Of a stretch of DNA of 51,436 bases, positions 43,449-51,436 are shown in pieces. A model generated the notes under the pieces. It was not told the origin of the DNA. It searched no databases and saw only the letters and a program-made list of their open reading frames with translations. A program made the translations under genes and the position numbers. The DNA is from CAZGSV01 sp964528605. Lineage in GTDB: Bacteria > Armatimonadota > Zipacnadia > CAZGSV01. Location of the stretch: positions 1 through 51,436 of the forward strand of contig CAZGSV010000014.1 in assembly GCA_964528605.1 (NCBI GenBank). The letters run 5' to 3'. Within the stretch, counting starts at the first letter, position 1. The number at the start of each line of letters is the position of its first letter.

Positions 43449-44564
43449 CTACACGCATATGCCGCGCACCAGTTCCAGGAAGTACTCGAAGTTCTCCTGC
43501 GGACACGGCGGCACCGCGTGGTCAATCGCCGGTATGAACCCTCCCGATTCCCACAGCGCCGGCACCTTCCCCATCACCTCGCGCTTGACCTCCTCCTTCG
43601 TCCGCAGCAACACCCGCTTATCAATCGCTCCCCAGACGAAGAAGTGGGGATGTTCGTTGCGAAACGCGAGCACGTCGTAGCCGGCCGCCTGCTCGAACGG
43701 GAAGAGCCCGTTCATCCCCAGTTCCATGAAACGCTCCAGCACCACGCCGTTGTTGCCGTCCGAGTCCAGGATGAAGCGGTGCTGCCCGTAGCCTCGCAGA
43801 TGCGCGAACACGTCCCGGTAGTACGGCGCCATGAACTGGTCAAACAGGTTGGGCCCGATCAGCGGCCCGTTCTTGAACGCCATGTCCTCGTGAAAGAACA
43901 CGTAGTCAACGCGCGTGCTTTCCAGTACCCGCGGCGAACACTCGCAGTGCATCGCCAGCCAAGTCCGCGCCATATCGTGCAGCGTCTCCGGATAATCGTA
44001 GAACGCGTAGGCCAGCCTCTCCTCGCCCCAGAAGTTGCGCCAAAACGCGTACAGCCCGACCAGATACAGCCCGTTGGGGTCCTCGTTGTCCCGGAACCGC
44101 GCCGCCGCCTGCTCCAGATCGCCGAAGTCGTGGTCCTCCGGCCTCAGCCGCGGCTTTATCTTCCGCAGCCAGTCCTCGTGGTTCTCCACCGGAAACTTCA
44201 GCCACTGCGGCATGCTCTCGCCGCCGTCCACGCGCTCCCGCCAAACCATCCCCAGGCTGTTCTGCCGCACCTGAGTCGCGCCCTCCTCTTTCACGACCCA
44301 CGTCTCGACCGCCGGCCCCGACAGCGGCATACTTGTGAACCCCAGACGCCCAGGCACCTCCGGCCGCGGCTCAATCCGGTAGTACTCGTTCACGTCCGCC
44401 TCGGCAGGCAGGCCGCCGGCCGCCTTCCAAGCGTTGACCGTATGACCCCAGAAGGCCACCGCCTCCCAGCGCGGCGGCCGATCCACCCTCTCGAAGTCGT
44501 ACAGCCGGCAGAACCGCTCCCGCCTGCTTAGCCTGCCTTCCTCGTTGCCAGTTTCCTTAGTCAT
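43449..44564 (-). CDS. UROD-fold protein (uroporphyrinogen decarboxylase-like)
   Basis: A 371-residue protein; ATG 44564 is chosen over an earlier in-frame start for its GCAGG and normal family N-terminus (LSRRERFCRLYDFERVDRPP). FHEDMAFKNGPLIGPNLFDQ, RFILDSDGNNG and FVWGAIDKRVL are typical of UROD-like proteins found next to glycosidases and corrinoid methyltransferases. It lacks the heme-pathway context, so it is not a true HemE. First gene of the minus-strand glycan run and divergent from a GH2 gene. The function in such clusters is unknown; methyl transfer to or from a small substrate is one idea. Confidence 0.85.
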   Translation of the reverse strand: MTKETGNEEGRLSRRERFCRLYDFERVDRPPRWEAVAFWGHTVNAWKAAGGLPAEADVNEYYRIEPRPEVPGRLGFTSMPLSGPAVETWVVKEEGATQVRQNSLGMVWRERVDGGESMPQWLKFPVENHEDWLRKIKPRLRPEDHDFGDLEQAAARFRDNEDPNGLYLVGLYAFWRNFWGEERLAYAFYDYPETLHDMARTWLAMHCECSPRVLESTRVDYVFFHEDMAFKNGPLIGPNLFDQFMAPYYRDVFAHLRGYGQHRFILDSDGNNGVVLERFMELGMNGLFPFEQAAGYDVLAFRNEHPHFFVWGAIDKRVLLRTKEEVKREVMGKVPALWESGGFIPAIDHAVPPCPQENFEYFLELVRGICV

Positions 44565-44669
44565 GTTTCGACCTGCTTCATCGGGCTCGATCCCGCCCTC
44601 TCCGCCGCCGAGACGCACCATCCTACATTCGCCGCCGCCCACTGGCAAAAGCGGGGCCGTGCCTCTGTC

Positions 44670-44698
44670 TTGACCCTAAGGCGGGCCTCTGCTATTCC
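44670..44698 (+). promoter_or_regulatory. Possible promoter for the plus-strand GH2 gene
   Basis: TTGACC (44670-44675) and TATTCC (44693-44698) are separated by 17 bases, 31 bases before the ATG at 44729. The -35 matches consensus at five of six positions, the -10 at three. It lies between two divergent genes. Confidence 0.4.
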
Positions 44699-44728
44699 CC
44701 GTGCACACACGTCGCTGAGGGCAGATCA

Positions 44729-46909
44729 ATGGCTGAACGGACCAACATCAATCGCCACTGGCGTTTCCTAGCATCGGACCCCGAAGACGCCGAAGGCGTC
44801 GGATTCGACGATTCGGGATGGCAACTCGTCAACCTCCCGCACTCCAACAAGTTGCTCCCGCATCACGCCTTCGACGACGCCGAGTACCAGTTCATCTCTT
44901 GGTACCGCAAGCAGGTCGCCATCCCCGACTCCGCGCGCGCTGGGCGCGCCTTCCTCGACTTCGACGGTGTCATGACCGCCTGTGAGGTCTATGTCAACGG
45001 CGAGCCACTCGGCGAACACAAGGGCGGCTACACCCCCTTCTCTGTTGACCTGACCGGCAGAGTCGAGCCAGCGAAAGCAGCGCTGGTCGCGTTGCGCGTG
45101 GATTCCACCGAGCGCCAGGACATCCCCCCGTTCGGAGGCGTCGTGGACTACCTCACCTTCGGCGGCATCCACCGTGACGTCTTCCTCCGCACGTGCGGCC
45201 GCTCCTACATCAGGGACGTCTTCGCCAAGGGCATTGACGTGCTCACCTCTCCCTGCCTAGAGGCGGACATCGAAGTGGAGGAGCCCTCAGAAGGCCAATC
45301 ACTCACCCTCACGCTCAAGGATTCCGCCGGCGCGACTATCGCCGAGAGTTCAGCATCCGTGCGTGGGAATGCGACACAGATGCGCCTCGAGAACCTCGGG
45401 AACCTCCGCCTCTGGTCTCTCGACGCCCCTTACTTGTACGGCGTCGAACTGACGCTCAAGGACCCCGACGGCGCGCCCCTCGACTCCCACTCCTTCCGCT
45501 TCGGCTTCCGCGAGGCCCGCTTCTGCAAAGACGGCGCCTTCCGGCTCAACGGCCAAGTCGTCAAACTGATGGGCCTCGACCGGCACCAGACCTACCCCTA
45601 CCTCGGCGGCGCCGCTCCCGCGCGCCTGCAAAGGCGCGACGCCGACATTCTCAAGTTCGAACTCGCCGTCAACATCGTCCGCACCTCCCACTATCCCCAG
45701 TCCCCCCACTTCCTCGACCGCTGCGACGAGGTCGGCCTCCTCGTCTTCGAGGAAATCCCCGGCTGGCAGTACCTCGGCGACGAAGCCTGGAAGGAAGTCT
45801 CCAAGCAGAACGTCCGCGAGATGATCCTGCGCGATCGCAACCATCCCTGCATCGTCCTCTGGGGCGTCCGCATCAACGAGTCCCTCGACGACCACGACTT
45901 CTACTCCGAGACCAACCGCATCGCGCACGAGTTAGACCCCACGCGCCAGACCGGCGGCGTCCGCTACTTCCTCGACAGCGAGTTCCTTGAGGACGTCTTC
46001 ACCTACAACGATTTCTCCAAAGGCGTAGTGGACCCCAAGCACCTGCCCCACCTAATCACCGAGTTCAACGGCCACATGTTCCCCACCAAGACCTGGGATT
46101 GCGAAGAGCGTCGAGTCGAACACGCGCTGCGCCACGCGAAGATCCAATCGCTCCAGATGCTCGACGAGCGCATCTCCGGCGCCATCGGCTGGTGCGCCTT
46201 CGACTACAACACCCACTCCATCTTCGGCTCGGGCGATCGCATCTGCTACCACGGCGTCTGCGACATCTTCCGCCTGCCCAAGTGGGCCGCCTACGCCTAC
46301 GCCAGCCAAGCCGACCCGCAGAAGCGCATCGTGCTTGAGGTTGCCTCCACCTACACCATGGGCGACCGCGCCGAAGCCGGCGTGGAGCCCCTGGTCATCT
46401 TCAGCAACTGCGACCGCCTCAGGGTCTACGTCGGCGAGGAGTTCCGCGGTGAGTTCTTCCCCGCCGTCCGCGACTACCCCGGCCTGCCGCACCCGCCCTT
46501 CATCATCACCAAACTCGGGGAACTATGGGGAGACAAGTGGCGGGACCTCACCGTCGAGGGTTACCTTGCCGACCGGAAAGTGGCCGAGGTCAAACGCGCC
46601 TGCGATCCCCTCCCCGCCGCCCTCAAGGTCTGGGCTGACTCCTGCGAACTTCTCGCCGACGGCCAGGACATGACCTCGCTCAACTTCCAGATCGTGGACA
46701 AGTACGGCCACGTCTGCCCCTACACCAGCGAGATCGTTACCCTCGAAGCCGAGGGGCCGGTCGACATCATCGGCGCCAACCCGTTCCCTCCCCAGGGCGG
46801 CCAAGGCGCCGTCTATCTCAAGGCCAAGGACACGCCCGGCGCAGCCCTCATCAAAGCCTCCACCCCCCGCCTCGCTCCCTCGGCCCTGGAAATCCGCCTC
46901 AGAAAATAG
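44729..46909 (+). CDS. Glycoside hydrolase family 2 (beta-galactosidase type)
   Basis: A 726-residue GH2 enzyme with jelly roll (FLDFDGVMTACEVYVNGEPL), immunoglobulin-like domain, and TIM barrel with acid/base Glu384 in GVRINESLDD and nucleophile Glu445 in ITEFNGHM. C-terminal beta domains follow (for example WADSCELLADGQDMTSLNFQ). No signal peptide. Divergent from the minus-strand run. Its last codons and TAG stop (KAAA|TAG) come from the left arm of a REP-like palindrome, so the native end may have been changed by the insertion. Confidence 0.9.
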   Translation: MAERTNINRHWRFLASDPEDAEGVGFDDSGWQLVNLPHSNKLLPHHAFDDAEYQFISWYRKQVAIPDSARAGRAFLDFDGVMTACEVYVNGEPLGEHKGGYTPFSVDLTGRVEPAKAALVALRVDSTERQDIPPFGGVVDYLTFGGIHRDVFLRTCGRSYIRDVFAKGIDVLTSPCLEADIEVEEPSEGQSLTLTLKDSAGATIAESSASVRGNATQMRLENLGNLRLWSLDAPYLYGVELTLKDPDGAPLDSHSFRFGFREARFCKDGAFRLNGQVVKLMGLDRHQTYPYLGGAAPARLQRRDADILKFELAVNIVRTSHYPQSPHFLDRCDEVGLLVFEEIPGWQYLGDEAWKEVSKQNVREMILRDRNHPCIVLWGVRINESLDDHDFYSETNRIAHELDPTRQTGGVRYFLDSEFLEDVFTYNDFSKGVVDPKHLPHLITEFNGHMFPTKTWDCEERRVEHALRHAKIQSLQMLDERISGAIGWCAFDYNTHSIFGSGDRICYHGVCDIFRLPKWAAYAYASQADPQKRIVLEVASTYTMGDRAEAGVEPLVIFSNCDRLRVYVGEEFRGEFFPAVRDYPGLPHPPFIITKLGELWGDKWRDLTVEGYLADRKVAEVKRACDPLPAALKVWADSCELLADGQDMTSLNFQIVDKYGHVCPYTSEIVTLEAEGPVDIIGANPFPPQGGQGAVYLKAKDTPGAALIKASTPRLAPSALEIRLRK

Positions 46910-46970
46910 GGACAGGAACTGTTTTTCTCCGCATGGTTACGGGCCGGAGAATAGTTCCTGTCCCTATCTT
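46903..46970. repeat. REP-like palindrome, copy 1
   Basis: Near-perfect inverted arms: AAAATAGGGACAGGAACT at 46903-46920 and AGTTCCTGTCCCTATCTT at 46953-46970, around a 32-base centre containing CTCCGCATGGTTACGGG. The left arm carries the stop of the GH2 gene; the right arm, read on the minus strand, carries the stop of the transposase gene. Confidence 0.85.
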
Positions 46971-47632
46971 CCGGGCGGTCTGCCGCGCGAGAGCGGGCGC
47001 AATCGCCGCCCGAGGCGGTGCTCTAGCCCCGTCAGGAACGCCTCGCTCCCCACAGGCCTCCCCGCGCGAGTCCCCTGTCGGAGTGCCTCGACCTGCGCCT
47101 CGTCCTGTGCCGCCGATAGCATCTCCAGCCAACCCTCTACTGTCCAGTCGGAGCGCCAAGCCGCAATGTCAAGGAGCCCCGAACCATCATGCTGGCCCAC
47201 GTGCGCGCCGGCGCTGGACCACTCATACTCAGGCGCCGCCACCACCAGGCCGGCGCGGACCGGATTGCGCTCCACATAGGCCAGCGCCGCTACCAAGTGC
47301 CTCTCATCGAGCGCACACGAATAGTAGCGGTTCTCCCATACATGGCCCGAACGCTCGTGCCGCCAGTTGAAGGCCTGCGCGTAACGCAAGTGAGTATAGC
47401 CCACGCCCTTGGCCAGAGACCCCTCTCGCTCCGGAATGGCCACCAGGTGAACGTGGTTCGGCATCAGGCAGTAGGCCAGGACCTTCAAGCGCTGCGCGCG
47501 CGCGCACTTGCGCAGGAATGCCAGGTAGGCGTGCCTGTCCTCCTCCGCGAAAAACACTGCCTGACGGTTGTTGCCCCGGTGCGTGATGTGATAGGGCACA
47601 CCGGGCAGAACCACTCTAGCCCCACGCGGCAT
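46964..47632 (-). CDS. REP-associated tyrosine transposase (RAYT, IS200-like Y1 fold)
   Basis: A 222-residue protein; the ATG at 47632 gives the family N-terminus MPRGARVVLPGVPYHITHRG. The HUH motif is PNHVHLV (His60, His62); Tyr84 in LRYAQAFN is the candidate catalytic tyrosine; the family block GHVWENRYYS follows. RAYTs are single-copy domesticated Y1 transposases that move REP palindromes. It is flanked by two such palindromes in opposite orientation. Its TAG stop lies in the right arm of copy 1. Confidence 0.9.
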   Translation of the reverse strand: MPRGARVVLPGVPYHITHRGNNRQAVFFAEEDRHAYLAFLRKCARAQRLKVLAYCLMPNHVHLVAIPEREGSLAKGVGYTHLRYAQAFNWRHERSGHVWENRYYSCALDERHLVAALAYVERNPVRAGLVVAAPEYEWSSAGAHVGQHDGSGLLDIAAWRSDWTVEGWLEMLSAAQDEAQVEALRQGTRAGRPVGSEAFLTGLEHRLGRRLRPLSRGRPPGR

Positions 47633-47650
47633 ACCCTCACTATACCACAT

Positions 47651-47697
47651 AAATAGGGACAGGAACCATTTTTAGGGCCGTAACCATGCGGAGGAAA
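47651..47697. repeat. REP-like palindrome, copy 2 (one arm lost)
   Basis: AAATAGGGACAGGAACC, then GGGCCGTAACCATGCGGAG: an arm followed by the centre of copies 1 and 3 in inverted orientation. The second arm has decayed. It lies 19 bases upstream of the transposase start. Confidence 0.75.
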
Positions 47698-47717
47698 GGC
47701 CTGCCAGGTCACTCTGC

Positions 47718-49217
47718 TTATGTCCCGGCGAGACCGGTCATGAGGCGGACTAGCGTCTCCTGCTCTGCCTGCTCGCGAGGCACTTCCGCAACCATCCGCC
47801 CCTGCCGGAGCACCAGAATCCGCGTTGACAGGTTGATCAGTTCCGGCAACTCGCTTGAAATCAGCAGCACCGCCGTGCCCTCCCGCGCCAACCGGTCAAT
47901 CAGCCCGTGAATCTCCGCCTTCGTCCCCACGTCCACCCCGCGCGTCGGCTCATCCAGTATCAGCACCCGGCAGTCGGCCGCCAGCCACTTCGACAGCACG
48001 ACCTTCTGCTGGTTCCCGCCCGATAGCGCCTCCGCCAAAGCGTCAATGCCCGAGGCCCGGATGCTCATCTGCCGGAAGAACCGCTCCACCAGCGCCCGCT
48101 CCGCCCACATCCTGATCCACCCAAGGCGCGCCAGGCGCCGCAAGATCGGCAGCGTCATGTTCGCACGCGCCGTCATCGAGAGAACCAGCCCGTGCCGCTT
48201 CCGGTCCTCGGGCACCAGCCCCATCCCCCTCGCCAGGGCTCCCGACGGCCCCCGCACGCGCACCCGCTCCCCATCTACGTACACCTCGCCCGAGGCCACC
48301 GACTCCAGCCCGAACAGCGCCTCAGCCACCTGCGTCCTCCCAGCGCCGACCAGGCCCGCCAGCCCCAGCACCTCACCCGCCCGCAGCGTGAACGACACGT
48401 CCCGGAAACCCGCACGGCTCGAGAGGTTCTCCACCCGCAGCCTGTCCTCGCCCGGCGCGGCCCGCAAGTGCGAGGGGAAGTACTCCTCCAGCCTCCTGCC
48501 TATCATCAACTCGACCAGCGCATCCTCGTCCAGTTCCGCTGCCGCCCGCGTCGCCACCACCTTGCCGTCGCGCAGCACCGTGATCGTATCGCACAGCCCG
48601 AATACCTCCGGGATGCGATGCGAGATGTAGAGCGCGGTTACTCCCTGCGACTGCAGCCGCCTGATGAGCGCGAACAGTCGCTCCGACTCCGCGTGCGACA
48701 GGCTGCTCGTCGGCTCATCGAAAATGATCACGCGCACTCCCCGTCCCACTGCCGCCGCGATCTGCACCATCTGCTGCTGGCTGATGGTCAAGTCGCCGAG
48801 GCGTTGCGTCACGTCAATCTCAGCGCCTATCGCCTGCAGCAGCGCCTCGGCGCTCTCGCGCAGCCGCCGCACCGACAGGAACGGTCCCCGCGACGGCAAC
48901 CGCTCGAGACACAGGTTCTCCGCCACCGAGATGTTCTCGCAGGCGAACAGTTCCTGCGTGACCATTCCGATGCCCGCTTGCAGCGCATCGCGCGGGCTGG
49001 CGAAGCGCACCGGTCGCCCGCCCAGGAAAAGCGCTCCGCTGTCGTACGGGTGAATCCCAGCGAGTATCTTGCCCAGTGTGCTCTTCCCGGCGCCGTTCTC
49101 GCCCACTATTCCGTGGCACGACCCAGGCTGCACCGCGACGCTCACCTCGCTCAGCGCCACGATGCCGGGGAAGCGCTTCGTTATCCGCTCGAACTGGACG
49201 ACCGGCTCGCTGCGCAT
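47718..49217 (-). CDS. Sugar ABC transporter, double ATPase (RbsA-type)
   Basis: A 499-residue protein with two fused ABC domains. The first has Walker A GENGAGKST, a changed signature TISQQQ and Walker B VIIFDEPTSSLS. The second has the degenerate Walker A LVGAGRTQ normal for this family, signature LSGGNQQKV and VLILDEPTRGVD. It powers sugar import through the permease at 50311. The ATG lies one base after the stop of the binding-protein gene. Ribose, xylose, galactose or another monosaccharide could be the cargo. Confidence 0.94.
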   Translation of the reverse strand: MRSEPVVQFERITKRFPGIVALSEVSVAVQPGSCHGIVGENGAGKSTLGKILAGIHPYDSGALFLGGRPVRFASPRDALQAGIGMVTQELFACENISVAENLCLERLPSRGPFLSVRRLRESAEALLQAIGAEIDVTQRLGDLTISQQQMVQIAAAVGRGVRVIIFDEPTSSLSHAESERLFALIRRLQSQGVTALYISHRIPEVFGLCDTITVLRDGKVVATRAAAELDEDALVELMIGRRLEEYFPSHLRAAPGEDRLRVENLSSRAGFRDVSFTLRAGEVLGLAGLVGAGRTQVAEALFGLESVASGEVYVDGERVRVRGPSGALARGMGLVPEDRKRHGLVLSMTARANMTLPILRRLARLGWIRMWAERALVERFFRQMSIRASGIDALAEALSGGNQQKVVLSKWLAADCRVLILDEPTRGVDVGTKAEIHGLIDRLAREGTAVLLISSELPELINLSTRILVLRQGRMVAEVPREQAEQETLVRLMTGLAGT

Positions 49218-49218
49218 C

Positions 49219-50226
49219 CTACTTCATGGCCAGATACTTCTCCGGCACGTCGGTGAAGCCCCATTGCTTCAACTGCCGCGCCCATGACCCCAGGTTCTCC
49301 TTGGTCACCGGCACCAGGTCCATGATGTTCATCACTGGCACGTCTTTCTTCAGGTAGATCTTGTCAATGATCTTCTCCACCGACACGTAACCCCACAGAT
49401 ACGTGGACTGCGCCAGCAGCACCGGCGCAATCCCCTTCTCCACGTACGGCAGTTGCGCCGGCAGCGCGTCCACGGCCACTATCTTGACTTTGCTCGGCTC
49501 CAGTTCGTTCAGCAGCGAGGTGGTGAACAGCGGCCAGCCGCCCACCATGGCCCACCCGTTGATCTCCGGGTACGCGTTCGTCACCCGTATGACCTCGGCC
49601 GCCGCGTCCTGCGGGCTCTCCACGTGGTAGAAGACGTCCACGATCTTGATGCCCGGGTAGGCCTTCGCCGCCTCCTTCACGCCCTGCACCCGCTTCTGCA
49701 GGTTGGGGGCATTTTGATTGCCCGCCAGTATGGCCACGTTCCCCTTGCCGCCTACCAGTTTGGCTAACTCGTTCATCACCGTCTGGCCCGTCTTGACGTC
49801 ATTCACTCCGTAGAAGGCGAATCGCTTCGACTGCGGCACGTCGCTGTCGAACGACATCACCGGCACGCCGCGCGCGACGGCGTCGTTGACCGCGCCCGTG
49901 ACCTTCCCCGCGTCCGAAGCCGATATCAGTATCGCGTTGGTGCCCTCGTTCACCGCCTGCGTAATGCGCTGGGCCTGCACCTGCCCGTCCTCCGTCGGCG
50001 GCGTGCGCCAGTCAATGACGATGCTGATACCGTGCTTCTTCGACAGTTCCTTTGCCGCCGCCTCGGCCCCGTTCCGCGCCGCCAAGAACACCGGGTTCGT
50101 CGAACTCTTCGCTATCATCGTTATCTTGATCGTCTGCCCCTTGCCGGCCTCCTTAGGTCCCGGCGCCCTGCAGCCCATCGCCACCACCAGTAGACCGACC
50201 CCGCACACCGCAACCATCTTCTTCAT
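49219..50226 (-). CDS. Periplasmic sugar-binding protein (RbsB-type)
   Basis: About 335 residues. The ATG at 50226 is preferred over one 9 bases earlier because GAGAGGG then has a proper spacing and the N-terminus MKKMVAVCGVGLLVVAMGC is a lipoprotein-like signal. The type 1 periplasmic-binding fold starts at KITMIAKSSTNPVFLAARNG, with SASDAGKVTGAV and VPVMSFDSDVPQS. It delivers a sugar to the membrane permease; ligand specificity is unknown. Directly downstream of a REP palindrome and followed by the ATPase gene. Confidence 0.92.
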   Translation of the reverse strand: MKKMVAVCGVGLLVVAMGCRAPGPKEAGKGQTIKITMIAKSSTNPVFLAARNGAEAAAKELSKKHGISIVIDWRTPPTEDGQVQAQRITQAVNEGTNAILISASDAGKVTGAVNDAVARGVPVMSFDSDVPQSKRFAFYGVNDVKTGQTVMNELAKLVGGKGNVAILAGNQNAPNLQKRVQGVKEAAKAYPGIKIVDVFYHVESPQDAAAEVIRVTNAYPEINGWAMVGGWPLFTTSLLNELEPSKVKIVAVDALPAQLPYVEKGIAPVLLAQSTYLWGYVSVEKIIDKIYLKKDVPVMNIMDLVPVTKENLGSWARQLKQWGFTDVPEKYLAMK

Positions 50227-50249
50227 ACCCTTCATCCCTCTCTCTTGTG

Positions 50250-50317
50250 AAAATAGGGACAGGAACTATTCTTCTCCGCATGGTTATGGGACGAAAAATA
50301 GTTCCTGTCCCTATTTT
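50250..50317. repeat. REP-like palindrome, copy 3
   Basis: Perfect 21-base inverted arms (50250-50270 and 50297-50317) around a 26-base centre with CTTCTCCGCATGGTTATGGG. Related by eye to copy 1 over its whole length. It sits between the permease stop and the binding-protein start, and its right arm, read on the minus strand, gives the permease TAG stop. Confidence 0.88.
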
Positions 50318-51384
50318 GGCACCTCGTCGGCGGCGTGCGTCAGGCGCCTCGCCGCCAGGCCCGAACTCACCCGGTCCGCCACCACCGCCACGATTATCGC
50401 GCAGCCGATGATGATCCATTCATAGTTCTGGTCGAAGTGCAGCGTGCGGATGGACTGCCGAATCAGAATGATGAGCAGCGCCCCCAGCATCGCGCTCAGC
50501 GCGTTGCCCTTGCCGCCGGTCAGGCTCGCGCCTCCCACTACCGCCGAGGCGATGACGTAGAGTTCGTAGCCTGTGGCGTCCGCGCACGAAGCCGAGCCGT
50601 AGTACGCGCTCCCCAGAAAGGCCGCCATCCCCGCCGTCAGTCCCGCCGTCGCATACACCACCACTAGAATCCGCCCTATCCGCAGCCCCGAATACCGGCT
50701 CGCCTCGGCGTTCCCGCCCACCGCGAAGATGTGTCGCCCGGTCACCGTGCGCGACAGGAAAACCGCCCCGCAGGCCGCCACCGCCAGCATCGCCAGCATC
50801 GGCAGCGGGCTCAAAGTCCGCCCGAGCCCCAACGATGCCTTCACCACCCCCGTGAGCGAGTCCGGCACCAAGATGCTCTCCGCCTTGCTGGCCACGAAGG
50901 CAATGCCCCGCAGCACCCACATCGAGCCCAGCGTCACGATGAACGGATGCACCCGCAGCCCCACCACGATCAGCCCGTTCATCAAGCCGCACAGCAGCCC
51001 GACCCCGACGCAGATGAAGAGCCCGACCCATACGGTCTGCCCCGTGGGCGCCGGCCCCAGCGCCCGCAGCGCCATTGCCATCGTCACCCCCGACAGCGCG
51101 AACACCGAGCCCACCGACAGGTCTATCCCGCCTGAGATGATGACCACGGTCGCGCCCACCGCCATGATGGCGAAGAACGACGCGTCCGTCGCCGTCTGGA
51201 GCAGCGTATTCGGGTTGAGAAAGTTGTTGACTCGCCGGCCGCTTGTGGGGTCCACGTGCGAGCCCGCGAACGCCGTCAACGCCGCGCCCAGCAGCAACAT
51301 GACCAGCAGCAGCCCCCCCTGCTGCGATTGCATCAGCCGCCGCAGCGGCCGCAACACAACGGCAGCCTTACTCGGAGCGCGCAT
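50311..51384 (-). CDS. Sugar ABC transporter permease (RbsC-type)
   Basis: A 357-residue polytopic membrane protein with eight or more helices. The family-typical IISGGIDLSVGSVFALSGV, HPFIVTLGSMWVLRGIAFV and SAVVGGASLTGGKGNALSAM are present. It works as a dimer with the RbsA-type ATPase. First gene of the order permease, binding protein, ATPase, which differs from the E. coli rbs order. The stop TAG lies in REP copy 3. Upstream 51385-51436 shows nothing further. Confidence 0.93.
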   Translation of the reverse strand: MRAPSKAAVVLRPLRRLMQSQQGGLLLVMLLLGAALTAFAGSHVDPTSGRRVNNFLNPNTLLQTATDASFFAIMAVGATVVIISGGIDLSVGSVFALSGVTMAMALRALGPAPTGQTVWVGLFICVGVGLLCGLMNGLIVVGLRVHPFIVTLGSMWVLRGIAFVASKAESILVPDSLTGVVKASLGLGRTLSPLPMLAMLAVAACGAVFLSRTVTGRHIFAVGGNAEASRYSGLRIGRILVVVYATAGLTAGMAAFLGSAYYGSASCADATGYELYVIASAVVGGASLTGGKGNALSAMLGALLIILIRQSIRTLHFDQNYEWIIIGCAIIVAVVADRVSSGLAARRLTHAADEVPK

Positions 51385-51436
51385 CGCCTATCCATTCCTT
51401 CGGCCCGCGCGCACGTCTCTGCATCATAGCGGGCCC

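Larger units (their letters stand above)
46903..47697 (-). mobile_element. REPtron: RAYT gene bracketed by inverted REP-like palindromes
   Basis: The tyrosine transposase at 46964-47632 lies between copies 1 and 2, whose centres face opposite ways. This is the layout known for RAYT genes and their REP or BIME elements. A third copy is 2.5 kb away at 50250-50317, indicating mobility of the palindromes. No target duplication is visible. Confidence 0.7.

Noticed and set aside
41356..43680. A 774-codon plus-strand open frame opposite the GH2 gene
   Set aside because: Arg/His/Pro-rich antisense frame caused by high GC at third codon positions; no domains, and the minus-strand GH2 has clear active-site motifs.
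46903..47697. Ordinary insertion sequence with terminal inverted repeats
   Set aside because: Each end is itself a palindrome, a third copy occurs without a transposase, and the protein is RAYT-like; a REPtron explains this better.

Overview
This GC-rich window suggests a free-living diderm bacterium: the type IV pilus locus includes an outer-membrane secretin. Most genes are packed into operons with ATGA, GTGA or few-base junctions, and GTG and TTG starts are common. The mix of MglA, roadblock and DUF4388 genes, a PilMNOPQ pilus, an amidase-GerMN-MurI cluster, many GH2/GH29-type enzymes and a UROD-like gene reminds me of Armatimonadota. That placement is an impression from gene content, not a proof.

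Layout. Positions 1-4256: four consecutive PilT-family ATPases (the first cut by the window edge). 4249-5665: a BFD-type [2Fe-2S] protein overlapping an FAD-dependent DAO-family oxidoreductase. 5861-15729: a signalling block with one MglA-like Ras GTPase, eight proteins carrying about nine roadblock/LC7-like domains (two of them anchored by four membrane helices), two DUF4388 proteins and a pseudo-GTPase. 15902-25866: pilus assembly genes pilM, N, O, P, Q, B, a fifth pilT and pilC. 25902-27263: a sigma-70-family factor fused to a degenerate GGDEF domain.

27306-33195: a cupin (minus), a GH4 glycosidase plus a BadF/N-acetylglucosamine-kinase-like protein (plus), then MurI, a GerMN protein and an N-acetylmuramoyl-L-alanine amidase (minus), i.e. 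cell-wall functions. 33270-44564: a minus-strand glycan-degradation run (UROD-like, GH2, GH29, GH2, a small secreted protein, a six-hairpin glycosidase). A further GH2 is divergent at 44729. 46903-47697: a REP-associated tyrosine transposase between two REP-like palindromes. 47718-51384: a ribose-type sugar ABC importer (permease, binding protein, ATPase), with a third palindrome between permease and binding protein.

How the parts could work together (inference): the roadblock proteins and MglA would set pole choice or timing of pilus activity, acting on one PilB motor and a choice of five PilT motors. The sigma-GGDEF fusion keeps an RxxD inhibitory-site motif while its GGDEF signature is lost, so it could read c-di-GMP and tie pilus transcription to it. 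The sugar importer and the glycosidases, none of which shows a clear signal peptide, look like uptake followed by cytoplasmic breakdown of galactose- or fucose-containing oligosaccharides. The most notable items are the sigma-GGDEF fusion, the expanded roadblock/MglA block with its pseudo-GTPase and repeat-bearing membrane protein, and REP palindromes whose arms supply the stop codon of three different genes.
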